NCBI GenBank assembly: GCA_934631985.1
Contig: CAKTYE010000090.1
Span: 1 to 8,305, forward strand
From: an uncultured Clostridia bacterium
GTDB lineage: Bacteria; Bacillota; Clostridia; Christensenellales; Aristaeellaceae
Direction: 5' to 3'
DNA length: 8,305 nt
Part shown: piece after piece, positions 1-6,763 of the stretch
Layout of the letters: each line of letters starts with the position of its first letter
Numbering within the stretch: position 1 is the stretch's first letter
Translations under genes and position numbers: made by a program
Notes under the pieces: model-generated
The model's database searches: none
Told to the model about the DNA's origin: nothing
What the model saw: only the letters and a program-made list of their open reading frames with translations

Positions 1-2
1 GG

Positions 3-710
3 GATGCTCCGTGCTACACAAAGAAAAGTTACTTAAATGATACCCATGTAAAGACCTACAAAGATGTATTAAAGTCCTGCAATCTCCCTGCAAACGCAGT
101 TGTTGCAACGGGTGAGGTATCAGACGTTACACCGTACTGGCAAATGGCAGATCTGCATTTGATGTCATCTTTCTATGAGGGCTTTGGCCTTGTCATTACA
201 GAGGCTTCAACGTATAATGTTCCCACGGTTGCTTTTACTGGCAATGGCTATGAGGATATTATTCAAAACGGCGAGACAGGCTATATTGTAGAAAATGAAA
301 AGGAAATGGCTCAAAAAGCGCTTCTTTTGCTCAATGATGAAACGAAGCTGAAAGCGATGGGCAAGGCTGCGCATGATGCACTGGACAAGTTTTCGCCAGC
401 AGTGGTTGGCAACGCATGGAAGGATTTGATCCAGCACGTTGCAGAAGACGATGAGGAAGCGCTCAAGCAGTATCTACAGTCAAAGCGCAAAAAGGAGCAG
501 CTTCCCGTCGAGACGCTTACAGCAATTATTCGGGAATATGAAGAAGACATCTGCTTGAGACAGGAAACACCTGCATGCGTCGTGCAGACAGATGAAGCTT
601 ATTGGAAACAGCAAGCTAAAGCTATGGAAAACACGGTATCCTGGCGTATCACTGCACCGTTGCGTAAAGTGCGCGGCTTGATGCTGAAGATGAAGCAAGG
701 GGGTAAATAA
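3..710 (+). CDS. Glycosyltransferase, GT4-like (GT-B fold), 3' part only
   Basis: The reading frame is open from the left edge, so the N-terminal acceptor-binding half is missing and 235 residues are visible. The visible part is the nucleotide-sugar-binding domain of a retaining GT-B glycosyltransferase. It has a serine-rich strand followed by YEGFGLVITEA, where E59 and E67 (visible numbering) form the EX7E motif that contacts the donor sugar. A typical NGETGYIV loop follows. From about residue 145 the protein continues into a charged, helical tail ending in SWRITAPLRKVR (residues 213-224). Such SWR-x-T-x-PLR tails are common after the catalytic domain of bacterial polysaccharide glycosyltransferases and may dock the enzyme at the membrane. 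It should add one sugar of the polysaccharide at the cytoplasmic membrane face. Its stop is 2 bases before the next start, so the genes are co-transcribed. Donor and acceptor cannot be read from the sequence. This gene looks AT-richer than the three that follow. Confidence 0.9.
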   Translation, partial: DAPCYTKKSYLNDTHVKTYKDVLKSCNLPANAVVATGEVSDVTPYWQMADLHLMSSFYEGFGLVITEASTYNVPTVAFTGNGYEDIIQNGETGYIVENEKEMAQKALLLLNDETKLKAMGKAAHDALDKFSPAVVGNAWKDLIQHVAEDDEEALKQYLQSKRKKEQLPVETLTAIIREYEEDICLRQETPACVVQTDEAYWKQQAKAMENTVSWRITAPLRKVRGLMLKMKQGGK

Positions 711-712
711 TA

Positions 713-1765
713 ATGGAGTCAACTTTTTCTGGCAAGACATTACTGATCACTGGCGGCACGGGTTCCTTTGGACACACTGTGTTGAAGCATTTCCTCGATA
801 CGGATATTGGCGAAATTCGCATTTTCTCCCGCGATGAAAAAAAGCAGGATGACATGCGCCATGAGCTACAGGCACAGCACCCGGACACGGCGAAGAAGGT
901 ACACTTCTATGTGGGCGACGTACGCAACCCGCAGTCGGTGGCGGACGCTATGCCCGGTGTGGACTACATTTTCCATGCCGCGGCGCTGAAGCAGGTCCCC
1001 AGCTGCGAGTTCTTCCCCATGGAGGCTGTGCGCACCAACGTCATTGGCACGGATAATGTGCTGCATGCTGCCATCAATGCGGGGGTGAAGCGCATTGTTT
1101 GCCTGTCCACGGACAAAGCTGCTTACCCCATTAACGCCATGGGCATTTCAAAGGCCATGATGGAGCGCGTGATCTACGCAAATGCCCGTGTGGCTGCGGA
1201 GCGTGGCGGTCCGGTGATTTGCTGCACCCGCTATGGCAACGTCATGTGCAGCCGCGGCAGTGTGATCCCACTGTTTATTGACCAGATTCGGGCAGGCAAT
1301 CCCATTACGATTACCGACCCCAATATGACCCGGTTCATGATGAACCTGGATGAAGCTGTCGATTTGGTGAAGTTTGCGTTTGAGCATGCCAACCCCGGCG
1401 ATTTGTTCATTCAAAAGGCGGATGCGGCTACCATTGGCGATTTGGCAAAGGCAGTGCAGCAGCTCTTTGGCGACACGGGGACGAACATCATTGGCACTCG
1501 CCATGGTGAGAAGCTCTATGAGACGCTGATGACCCGTGAGGAACGCCTGCGCAGTGAGGACATGGGGGACTACTATCGCGTTTCTCCTGACAGCCGTGAC
1601 CTGAATTACGACAAGTTCTTCATTCAGGGCGAAGTGCATACCCAGTCCGACGAGGCGTATACCAGCCACAACACCGTTCGCCTGGATGTGGAAGGCACGG
1701 TCAAAAAGCTGCTGACAACGGATTATGTCCGCAATGCGCTCAACGGCGTGTTTGAGACGGTGTAA
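713..1765 (+). CDS. capE: UDP-GlcNAc 4,6-dehydratase/5-epimerase (CapE/WbjB/FnlA type)
   Basis: This is an extended short-chain dehydrogenase of 350 residues, close to the usual length of about 340. The NAD(P)-binding loop is GGTGSFG at residues 14-20. The active-site stretch is STDKAAYPINAMGISK, with D134, K135 and K147. Position 143, where most SDR enzymes carry the catalytic tyrosine of YxxxK, is methionine, as is typical of the inverting CapE/WbjB group. The family removes water from UDP-GlcNAc and inverts C5, giving UDP-2-acetamido-2,6-dideoxy-L-arabino-4-hexulose in the cytoplasm. The ATG at 713 is supported by a purine-rich AAGGGGG at 697-703, inside the end of the preceding gene. The reductase and 2-epimerase that complete the pathway follow directly. 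A PseB-like dehydratase for pseudaminic acid is a less likely alternative, because the usual downstream Pse genes are absent here. Confidence 0.93.
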   Translation: MESTFSGKTLLITGGTGSFGHTVLKHFLDTDIGEIRIFSRDEKKQDDMRHELQAQHPDTAKKVHFYVGDVRNPQSVADAMPGVDYIFHAAALKQVPSCEFFPMEAVRTNVIGTDNVLHAAINAGVKRIVCLSTDKAAYPINAMGISKAMMERVIYANARVAAERGGPVICCTRYGNVMCSRGSVIPLFIDQIRAGNPITITDPNMTRFMMNLDEAVDLVKFAFEHANPGDLFIQKADAATIGDLAKAVQQLFGDTGTNIIGTRHGEKLYETLMTREERLRSEDMGDYYRVSPDSRDLNYDKFFIQGEVHTQSDEAYTSHNTVRLDVEGTVKKLLTTDYVRNALNGVFETV

Positions 1766-1770
1766 GGAGG
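1764..1770 (+). promoter_or_regulatory. Ribosome binding site of the reductase gene, overlapping the capE stop
   Basis: AAGGAGG shares its first two bases with the TAA stop of capE (1763-1765) and lies 7 bases before the ATG at 1778. It fixes that start and suggests translational coupling of the two genes. Confidence 0.85.
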
Positions 1771-1777
1771 CTGCAAG

Positions 1778-2635
1778 ATGGAGCTGCTTGTATTGGGCGC
1801 CAACGGCATGGCGGGCCGAATGATCTCTACTTATTTTATGGAAAAGGGCAATGACGTGACGGGCTTTGACCGCCGCCCGGCAACGCACTGTACCCATAGC
1901 GTAGCCGGTGACGCATGCGATCAGGATGCGCTGGCGGAGCTGGTGTGTGCAAAGGAATACGATGCGGTGATCAACTGCATTGGCCTGCTGAATCAGTTTG
2001 CCGAGGAAAATCACGCACTGGCTGTGTATCTTAATAGCTACCTGCCGCATTTCCTGGCAGAGTTGACGAAGGAGCGCCGTACCCGTGTGCTGCACATGAG
2101 TACGGATTGTGTGTTTTCCGGCAAGCGCGGCGAATACAGCGAAACTGATCTGCGGGATGGTGAAACGTTCTATGACCGCAGCAAGGCGCTGGGAGAACTG
2201 GAGGATGACAAGAACCTGACGCTGCGCGGCAGCATTGTGGGGCCGGATACAAACCCCAAGGGTATTGGCCTGTTGAACTGGTTCATGCAGCAGCATGGTA
2301 CCGTAAAGGGTTTCACGCGCGCCATGTGGACAGGCCAAACCACCCTGCAGGTAGCGCGTACCATGGAGGCTGCCCTGGAAAAAGGAGCAACCGGCCTGGT
2401 GAACACGGTGCCGGATCATGCCATCAGCAAATACGACATGCTGCGGCTGTTTAATCACTACATGCGCCGTGATGAGGTGGAGATCGTTCCATTTGACGGC
2501 TTTGTGGCAGATAAGAGCCTGAAGCGCACAAATTTCTCCTTTGATTATATCATTCCGGACTATGAAACGATGATCGCCGATTTGGCAGCATGGATGCAGG
2601 CGCATAAGCAGCTGTATCCCCATTACGACCTGTAA
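1778..2635 (+). CDS. RmlD-type NAD(P)-dependent UDP-4-keto-sugar reductase (WbvR/QnlA-like)
   Basis: This SDR-family protein has 285 residues. It has the nucleotide-binding motif GANGMAG at 7-13, the RmlD-style signature STDCVFSG at 108-115, and the catalytic pair Y132 and K136 in YDRSK. Length and motifs fit dTDP-4-dehydrorhamnose reductases (about 290 residues). They do not fit CapF/FnlB, which is about 370 residues with a C-terminal cupin domain; nothing resembling a cupin follows here. Placed between a CapE-type dehydratase and a CapG-type 2-epimerase, it most likely reduces the C4 keto group of the CapE product. In pathways of the WbvB-WbvR-WbvD kind this gives UDP-L-RhaNAc, which the next enzyme turns into UDP-L-QuiNAc. 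The family call is firm. The exact product is an inference, because hydride delivery at C4 decides between sugars and cannot be read from the sequence. Confidence 0.87.
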   Translation: MELLVLGANGMAGRMISTYFMEKGNDVTGFDRRPATHCTHSVAGDACDQDALAELVCAKEYDAVINCIGLLNQFAEENHALAVYLNSYLPHFLAELTKERRTRVLHMSTDCVFSGKRGEYSETDLRDGETFYDRSKALGELEDDKNLTLRGSIVGPDTNPKGIGLLNWFMQQHGTVKGFTRAMWTGQTTLQVARTMEAALEKGATGLVNTVPDHAISKYDMLRLFNHYMRRDEVEIVPFDGFVADKSLKRTNFSFDYIIPDYETMIADLAAWMQAHKQLYPHYDL

Positions 2636-2652
2636 GGAAGCGAGGAAGCAAC

Positions 2653-3795
2653 ATGGCAAAGCTGAAGCTGATGACCATTGTAGGCACGCGGCCGGAGATT
2701 ATCAAGATGGCTGCAATCATTAAGAAGTGTGACAAGTATTTTGACCATATTCTGGTACATACGGGCCAGAATTATGATTATACGCTGAATACAGTGTTCT
2801 TCGATGATCTGGGCCTGCGCGCCCCGGATTATTATCTGAATGCAGTCGGTAAGGACCTGGGCGAAACCATGGGAAACATCATTGCTAAGTCCTATCAACT
2901 GATGGTGGAGACAAAGCCCGATGCGGTGATCGTGCTGGGCGACACGAACTCCTGCTTGTCCGTGCTGTCTGCTAAGCGGCTGAAAATCCCGATTTTCCAC
3001 ATGGAGGCCGGTAATCGCTGCTTTGATGAGAATCTGCCGGAGGAGATCAACCGCCGCATTGTGGATACCACCAGCGATGTAAATTTGTGCTACACCGAAC
3101 ATGCGCGTCGGTATCTTAATCAGATGAATTGTCCTCGCGAGCGCACTTATGTGGTGGGAAGCCCCATGGCGGAGGTGCTGCGCGAAAGCTATCCCCAGAT
3201 TGAAGCGTCGGATATTCATGCCCGTCTGGGGCTGGAAAAGGGCAAATATATTCTGCTGTCAGCTCATCGTGAGGAAAACATTGACACAGAAAAGAATTTC
3301 CTGAGTCTGTTTAGCGCAGTGAACCAAATGGCGGAAAAATATGATATGCCTATCTTGTATTCCTGCCATCCTCGTAGCCGTAAACGGCTGGAAGCATCTG
3401 GCTTTCAGCTGGACCGCCGGGTAATTCAGCATGAACCTCTGGGATTCTTTGACTATAATTGTCTGCAAATGAATGCTTTTGCGGTAGTCTCGGACAGCGG
3501 CACACTGCCTGAAGAGGCCAGCTTCTATGGCTCCATCGGTCATGCCTTCCCGGCGGTGAGTATCCGTACCTCAACCGAACGCCCTGAAGCATTGGACAAG
3601 GGGTGCTTTGTGATTGCTGGCATTGATGGCGATGGCCTGCTACAGGCTGTGGACACAGCAGTGGCTATGAACATGAATGGAGATCTGGGATTGCCCGTGC
3701 CGGATTATGTGGATGAGAATGTTTCCACAAAGGTAGTTAAGCTGATTCAGAGCTACACGAATATTGTCAACAAAATGGTGTGGCGAAAGTTCTAA
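2653..3795 (+). CDS. capG: UDP-N-acetylglucosamine 2-epimerase family enzyme (CapG/WbjD/FnlC type)
   Basis: The 380-residue length is normal for the non-hydrolysing UDP-GlcNAc 2-epimerase family (GT-B-like fold, cytoplasmic). Visible landmarks are GTRPE at 11-15, HTGQNYD at 36-42, LGDTNS at 95-100, the HMEAGNR segment with E118, the LPEEINRR block at 128-135, HRE at 205-207, CHPRSRKR at 238-245, and the UDP-binding DSGTLPEE stretch at 281-288. The NRCFDENLPEE form of the central motif matches the CapG/FnlC branch better than WecB/MnaA. It should invert C2 of the UDP-2-acetamido-2,6-dideoxy-L-hexose made by the two preceding enzymes. The start at 2653 is backed by GAGG at 2642-2645 and lies 17 bases after the preceding stop. 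A general UDP-ManNAc-forming 2-epimerase is possible but fits the operon less well. Confidence 0.92.
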   Translation: MAKLKLMTIVGTRPEIIKMAAIIKKCDKYFDHILVHTGQNYDYTLNTVFFDDLGLRAPDYYLNAVGKDLGETMGNIIAKSYQLMVETKPDAVIVLGDTNSCLSVLSAKRLKIPIFHMEAGNRCFDENLPEEINRRIVDTTSDVNLCYTEHARRYLNQMNCPRERTYVVGSPMAEVLRESYPQIEASDIHARLGLEKGKYILLSAHREENIDTEKNFLSLFSAVNQMAEKYDMPILYSCHPRSRKRLEASGFQLDRRVIQHEPLGFFDYNCLQMNAFAVVSDSGTLPEEASFYGSIGHAFPAVSIRTSTERPEALDKGCFVIAGIDGDGLLQAVDTAVAMNMNGDLGLPVPDYVDENVSTKVVKLIQSYTNIVNKMVWRKF

Positions 3796-3905
3796 AGCTC
3801 GGAAATTTTACAAGGGAAGCCCTGCTTTCTGTGGAAGCAAAGGGGAAAGAAATATAAGCGGCTGCTTTCGGGTCAGAAACGCGTATGCTGCAAAGGAGAT
3901 AAGAC
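3796..3905 (+). other. 110-base gap between the sugar-nucleotide and transporter genes
   Basis: This is the longest gap inside the polysaccharide operon; the others are 2 to 27 bases. I see no convincing hairpin or T-run, so no terminator. A TATAAG hexamer at about 3853 could serve as a weak -10 box, but no good -35 box lies at the right distance. AAAGGAGAT at 3892-3900 is the ribosome binding site for the permease ATG at 3906. An in-frame TAA at 3900-3902 rules out a longer permease. Confidence 0.5.
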
Positions 3906-5360
3906 ATGATAGACGCGAAACGTAAGAAAAGTTTTTGGCTTAAGAGTGGCTGCATTTTTATTGTGCTTTGCCTTTTCTTTGTCATGTTTGACTGGATCGT
4001 GCGGGATAGCTGGTCAAGAAATGACACGGAGCAGACAAATGTAACGCATCAGGCACTGCTGCCGCAGATGACAGCGAGCACAACGATTGAACAGCGGTTT
4101 ACTTTCACAGGAGATAAAATTACACAGCTTCTGGTCTATCCTGATGTATATGAAAAGTGGGATGGCGTACTCCATGCAGAAATCCTTGATGCGAATGGCG
4201 TCTGGTACAGTGAAGATGTACCGCTGAACACGCTTGAGACACTTCAGGCTGCGGTGATCACGCCAACGAATGATGCGAAACCTGCTGGTACAGAGCTGAC
4301 GCTGCGGCTAACCCTTGTGGGTGCGCCAGAGCAGGCTCATTTGTCTTTCTATTGGGGAAATACGATTCAGGCGGGACGCTATCAGTTTGCCGCAACAGAT
4401 GTAGATGGCTTTTCAGTCAACGGCGAAGCCATCAAGGGGCATCTGGACATGACGGTGCGCGGAGAAAGCATTCATACGGAAGTTATGACCGTTTATGCGT
4501 ATGTCTGTGTTGGTCTGCTGGCGCTTTATGTGCTGCTGATTTGCTGGCTGTATCATTGCCGTAAAAATGGAAAAAAGAATGTAGTACTGGATACCTATGA
4601 TACCATTCGTCGTTATAGTTTCCTGATCCAGCAGTTTGTGTCTCGCGATTTCAATACGAAATATCGTCAGTCGATCTTGGGCGTTCTGTGGAGCTTCCTG
4701 AATCCGCTGTTGACGATGGGTGTACAGTATTTAGTATTCTCCACACTTTTTAAGAGCAATATTGAATATTTCGTTGTTTACCTGCTCAGCGGTATCATCA
4801 TGTTCAATTATTTCAGCGAGGCCTGCGGCATGGGCATGGAGTCCATTACAGCCAATGGCTATTTGATCAATAAGGTGTATGTGCCAAAGTTCATCTATCC
4901 TTTTTCTCGCATTCTGTCTTCATTGATCAACCTGCTGATTTCGCTGGTGCCGTTGTTTGGCGCAATGCTGATTTCAGGCCTGCCGATTACCCCTGCACTG
5001 CTGCTGCTGCCTATCCCGATTTTCTGCATGGTACTCTTTGTCTATGGCATGAGTCTTTTGCTGTCCACCAGCAACGTGTTTTTCCGGGATACTCGTTTCT
5101 TGTGGAGTGTTGTTTCCATGCTGTGGAACTTCTTAACGCCAATTTTTTATCCGGAAACGATCATTCCTGCAAGCTTGATCCAGCTATACCATATTAACCC
5201 GATGTATCAATTTATCTACTTCGTTCGCTGCCTGATTATTGACAGTGTGACCCCACAGCCCATCACGTATCTCTATTGTGCGCTGTGTGCATTCATTCCA
5301 CTGATACTAGGACTCTGGGTCTTTAAAAAGAATGAAAACCGTTTCATCATGTATCTTTAA
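3906..5360 (+). CDS. wzm: ABC-2 polysaccharide export permease (Wzm/TagG family) with N-terminal extracytoplasmic domain
   Basis: The protein has 484 residues, whereas Wzm/TagG permeases are usually about 260-280. Residues 240-484 are the normal permease. The amphipathic entry segment VSRDFNTKYRQSILGVLWSFLNP sits around 245-267, followed by about six membrane segments (roughly 265-283, 287-304, 334-356, 364-390, 398-416, 455-473) and the conserved FFRDTRF loop before WNFLTPIFYP. The extra front has a basic start, one membrane segment (about 13-32), about 160 polar residues with alternating beta-strand-like pattern (35-193), then a second membrane segment (about 195-217). This topology places the extra domain outside the membrane. 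It would move the finished glycan across the membrane with the ATPase encoded next. The front domain may bind the glycan or a wall partner; no function for it can be read here. The start is fixed by a strong ribosome binding site and an in-frame stop just upstream. Confidence 0.92.
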   Translation: MIDAKRKKSFWLKSGCIFIVLCLFFVMFDWIVRDSWSRNDTEQTNVTHQALLPQMTASTTIEQRFTFTGDKITQLLVYPDVYEKWDGVLHAEILDANGVWYSEDVPLNTLETLQAAVITPTNDAKPAGTELTLRLTLVGAPEQAHLSFYWGNTIQAGRYQFAATDVDGFSVNGEAIKGHLDMTVRGESIHTEVMTVYAYVCVGLLALYVLLICWLYHCRKNGKKNVVLDTYDTIRRYSFLIQQFVSRDFNTKYRQSILGVLWSFLNPLLTMGVQYLVFSTLFKSNIEYFVVYLLSGIIMFNYFSEACGMGMESITANGYLINKVYVPKFIYPFSRILSSLINLLISLVPLFGAMLISGLPITPALLLLPIPIFCMVLFVYGMSLLLSTSNVFFRDTRFLWSVVSMLWNFLTPIFYPETIIPASLIQLYHINPMYQFIYFVRCLIIDSVTPQPITYLYCALCAFIPLILGLWVFKKNENRFIMYL

Positions 5361-5387
5361 TTTTGTGCAGACGGGAGCGTATGGCTT

Positions 5388-6125
5388 ATGGAAAATATAA
5401 TGATCCGCGCTGAGCATGTGGGCATTAACTTTCGGATGGATGTAAATAAGACGACCAATCTGAAGGAATGGGTAATTCGTGCCCTGAAGCATGAGAACCG
5501 CTATCAGGAGTTTTGGGCGCTGCGTGATGTTTCTTTTGAAGTGGAGCGTGGCGAGGTGTTTGGCATCATTGGTCGCAATGGCGCAGGTAAAAGCACACTG
5601 CTGAAGGTCATTTCCAATATTCTTCAGCCGCAGGAGGGCAAGGTGACACGCGAGGCGCCGATTGTTCCTATGCTGGAGCTGGGAAGCGGATTTGACATGG
5701 AGCTTTCAGGCGTGGAAAATATTTTCCTGAACGGTGCAATTTTAGGCTATTCCAAATCGTTTCTTGAGAGTGCGAAGGATGACATCATCGCATACTCCGA
5801 ACTGGGCGAGTTTATCAACATGCCGCTAAAGACCTATTCCTCTGGCATGCTGGCGCGGCTGGCTTTTTCAGTGGCAACGATTGTAAAGCCTGAGGTGCTG
5901 ATCGTGGACGAGGTACTGGCAGTTGGAGATGAGCGCTTTCAAGCTAAAAGCCAAAAGCGCATGATGGAGTTGATGAGCGGCGGTACGACTGTGTTGTTTG
6001 TCTCCCATAGTATCGGACAAATTCGTACGATGTGCAATCGCGTGCTGTGGCTGGATCATGGCCATGTAAAAGCGCTTGACGCTGCTAGTGAAGTCTGTGA
6101 TGCATACGTCCAAGATCCGAATTAA
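5388..6125 (+). CDS. wzt: ABC transporter ATPase for polysaccharide export (Wzt/TagH family, short form)
   Basis: The 245-residue ATP-binding subunit has Walker A GRNGAGKST (62-70), signature YSSGM (150-154), Walker B VLIVDE with catalytic E175, and H207 in the switch loop. LELGSGFDMELSGVEN (96-111) and the DEVLAVGD stretch are typical of the polysaccharide and teichoic-acid export branch. An N-terminal FWALRDVSFEV strand precedes the Walker A motif. It ends shortly after the nucleotide-binding domain and so lacks the C-terminal carbohydrate-binding domain of long Wzt proteins, which reads the chain-end cap. It resembles short Wzt (KpsT-like) or a trimmed TagH. It should power the permease encoded 27 bases upstream. 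The ATG at 5388 is preceded by GGGAG at 5373-5377; the ATG at 5381 is out of frame, and the in-frame ATG at 5400 has no ribosome binding site. Confidence 0.94.
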   Translation: MENIMIRAEHVGINFRMDVNKTTNLKEWVIRALKHENRYQEFWALRDVSFEVERGEVFGIIGRNGAGKSTLLKVISNILQPQEGKVTREAPIVPMLELGSGFDMELSGVENIFLNGAILGYSKSFLESAKDDIIAYSELGEFINMPLKTYSSGMLARLAFSVATIVKPEVLIVDEVLAVGDERFQAKSQKRMMELMSGGTTVLFVSHSIGQIRTMCNRVLWLDHGHVKALDAASEVCDAYVQDPN

Positions 6126-6402
6126 AACGGCCTGCTAGTATACCCAGACGAAAGCACCCCGACACAAATGGTGGCGGAAAGCATTTTTTGCCGCATGGAT
6201 GACAAGGTGATGAGAAAATACCGAAGCTTGGGAAGCGCAGCCTGATGAAGCACGGTACCTGTATTGGAACCTGTTGCTGCTGTATCAGGATGGAACGGCG
6301 CAGCGGGTTTCCGGGCAGGGCGGCTTGCCCATGTGGCTGGACAGACTGGTGCAAAAGCTCATGGCCTGCGTGCCGGAAGAAGCAGGCTGTCAGGAAAGCT
6401 GA
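6126..6402 (+). pseudogene. Unrecognised 3' gene remnant with a one-base frameshift
   Basis: No intact gene fits between the ATPase and the terminator, but two abutting plus-strand frames read like protein. The first runs from 6126 (NGLLVYPDESTPTQMVAESI and on to RMDDKVMR). The second runs to a TGA at 6400-6402 and contains EARYLYWNLLLLYQDG and LPMWLDRLVQKLMACVPEE. Removing one A from the run at 6215-6218 joins them into a single frame of about 91 residues with natural composition and helical character. No start codon with a ribosome binding site is present, so this looks like the tail of a gene whose front was lost and which then gained a base. I do not recognise the family. The alternative is non-coding sequence with chance open frames, but the aromatic and leucine patterning argues for former coding sequence. 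Confidence 0.5.
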
Positions 6403-6408
6403 AAAGGA

Positions 6409-6450
6409 TGCTCTCGGCATGCGGTGCAGGCATGCCGGGAGCGCTTTTTT
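6409..6450 (+). terminator. Intrinsic terminator closing the polysaccharide locus
   Basis: A 13-pair stem joins 6410-6422 (GCTCTCGGCATGC) to 6430-6442 (GCATGCCGGGAGC). It has one G-T pair and a 7-base loop, and six T residues follow at 6445-6450. The T-run lies on the plus side, matching the direction of the upstream operon. The other side has only a weak T-tract. Confidence 0.88.
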
Positions 6451-6525
6451 GTGAAAATGAGCGTGCTTATTAGCAGGGCACAGGAGAAGTTCGTTTGCAG
6501 ATGTACCCACGTTACCTTCCCCTTT

Positions 6526-6759
6526 TCACCAATTCCCCGGATTACAATCATCCTCCCCCTCACCATCAATGGCCCGCTGGCAAACCTCGATCTTCTGGTT
6601 CAGACAATGAAGCCGCCGGGCAGCTTCCTCCAATTCCTGCTGCGCAGCGTTCCGAACCTGCTCCAGAATGCCCTTGCGTTCCTGCAAGCTCGAACGTCCC
6701 TGCTGGCACAGCTCAAAATAATGCCTGATCTGCGCAATGCTCATGCCGCTGCTGCGCTG
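6526..6759 (-). pseudogene. MerR-family regulator, C-terminal half only
   Basis: Read on the minus strand, this gives RSSGMSIAQIRHYFELCQQG, a run of LQERKGILEQVRNAAQQELEEAARRLHCLNQKIEVC, and a stop at 6526-6528. This is the classic second half of a MerR regulator: the end of the winged-helix domain (GMSIAQIRHYFELC) and then the long antiparallel coiled-coil dimer helix. The first 50 or so residues, which carry the helix-turn-helix that contacts DNA, are absent. Upstream of about 6759 the frame continues only for a few unrelated residues, because the DNA there belongs to a plus-strand gene. Without the DNA-binding half it cannot act as a normal MerR repressor or activator. It was probably a local regulator of the plus-strand oxidoreductase genes beside it. 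No effector can be inferred. Confidence 0.75.
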
Positions 6760-6763
6760 CCCC

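Noticed and set aside
1148..2659. A 503-codon open frame on the minus strand across capE and the reductase gene
   Set aside because: It lies antisense to two clearly conserved enzymes, its product is rich in His, Gln and Cys with no recognisable domain, and it has no ribosome binding site. It results from codon bias in the real genes.
2623..3219. A 198-codon minus-strand open frame inside the 2-epimerase gene
   Set aside because: It is antisense to a well-conserved gene with no domain pattern of its own.
6085..6510. A 141-codon minus-strand open frame over the remnant and terminator
   Set aside because: It runs straight through the terminator hairpin and has low-complexity composition (Cys, His, Pro, Phe rich). 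The plus-strand remnant explains the open frame better.
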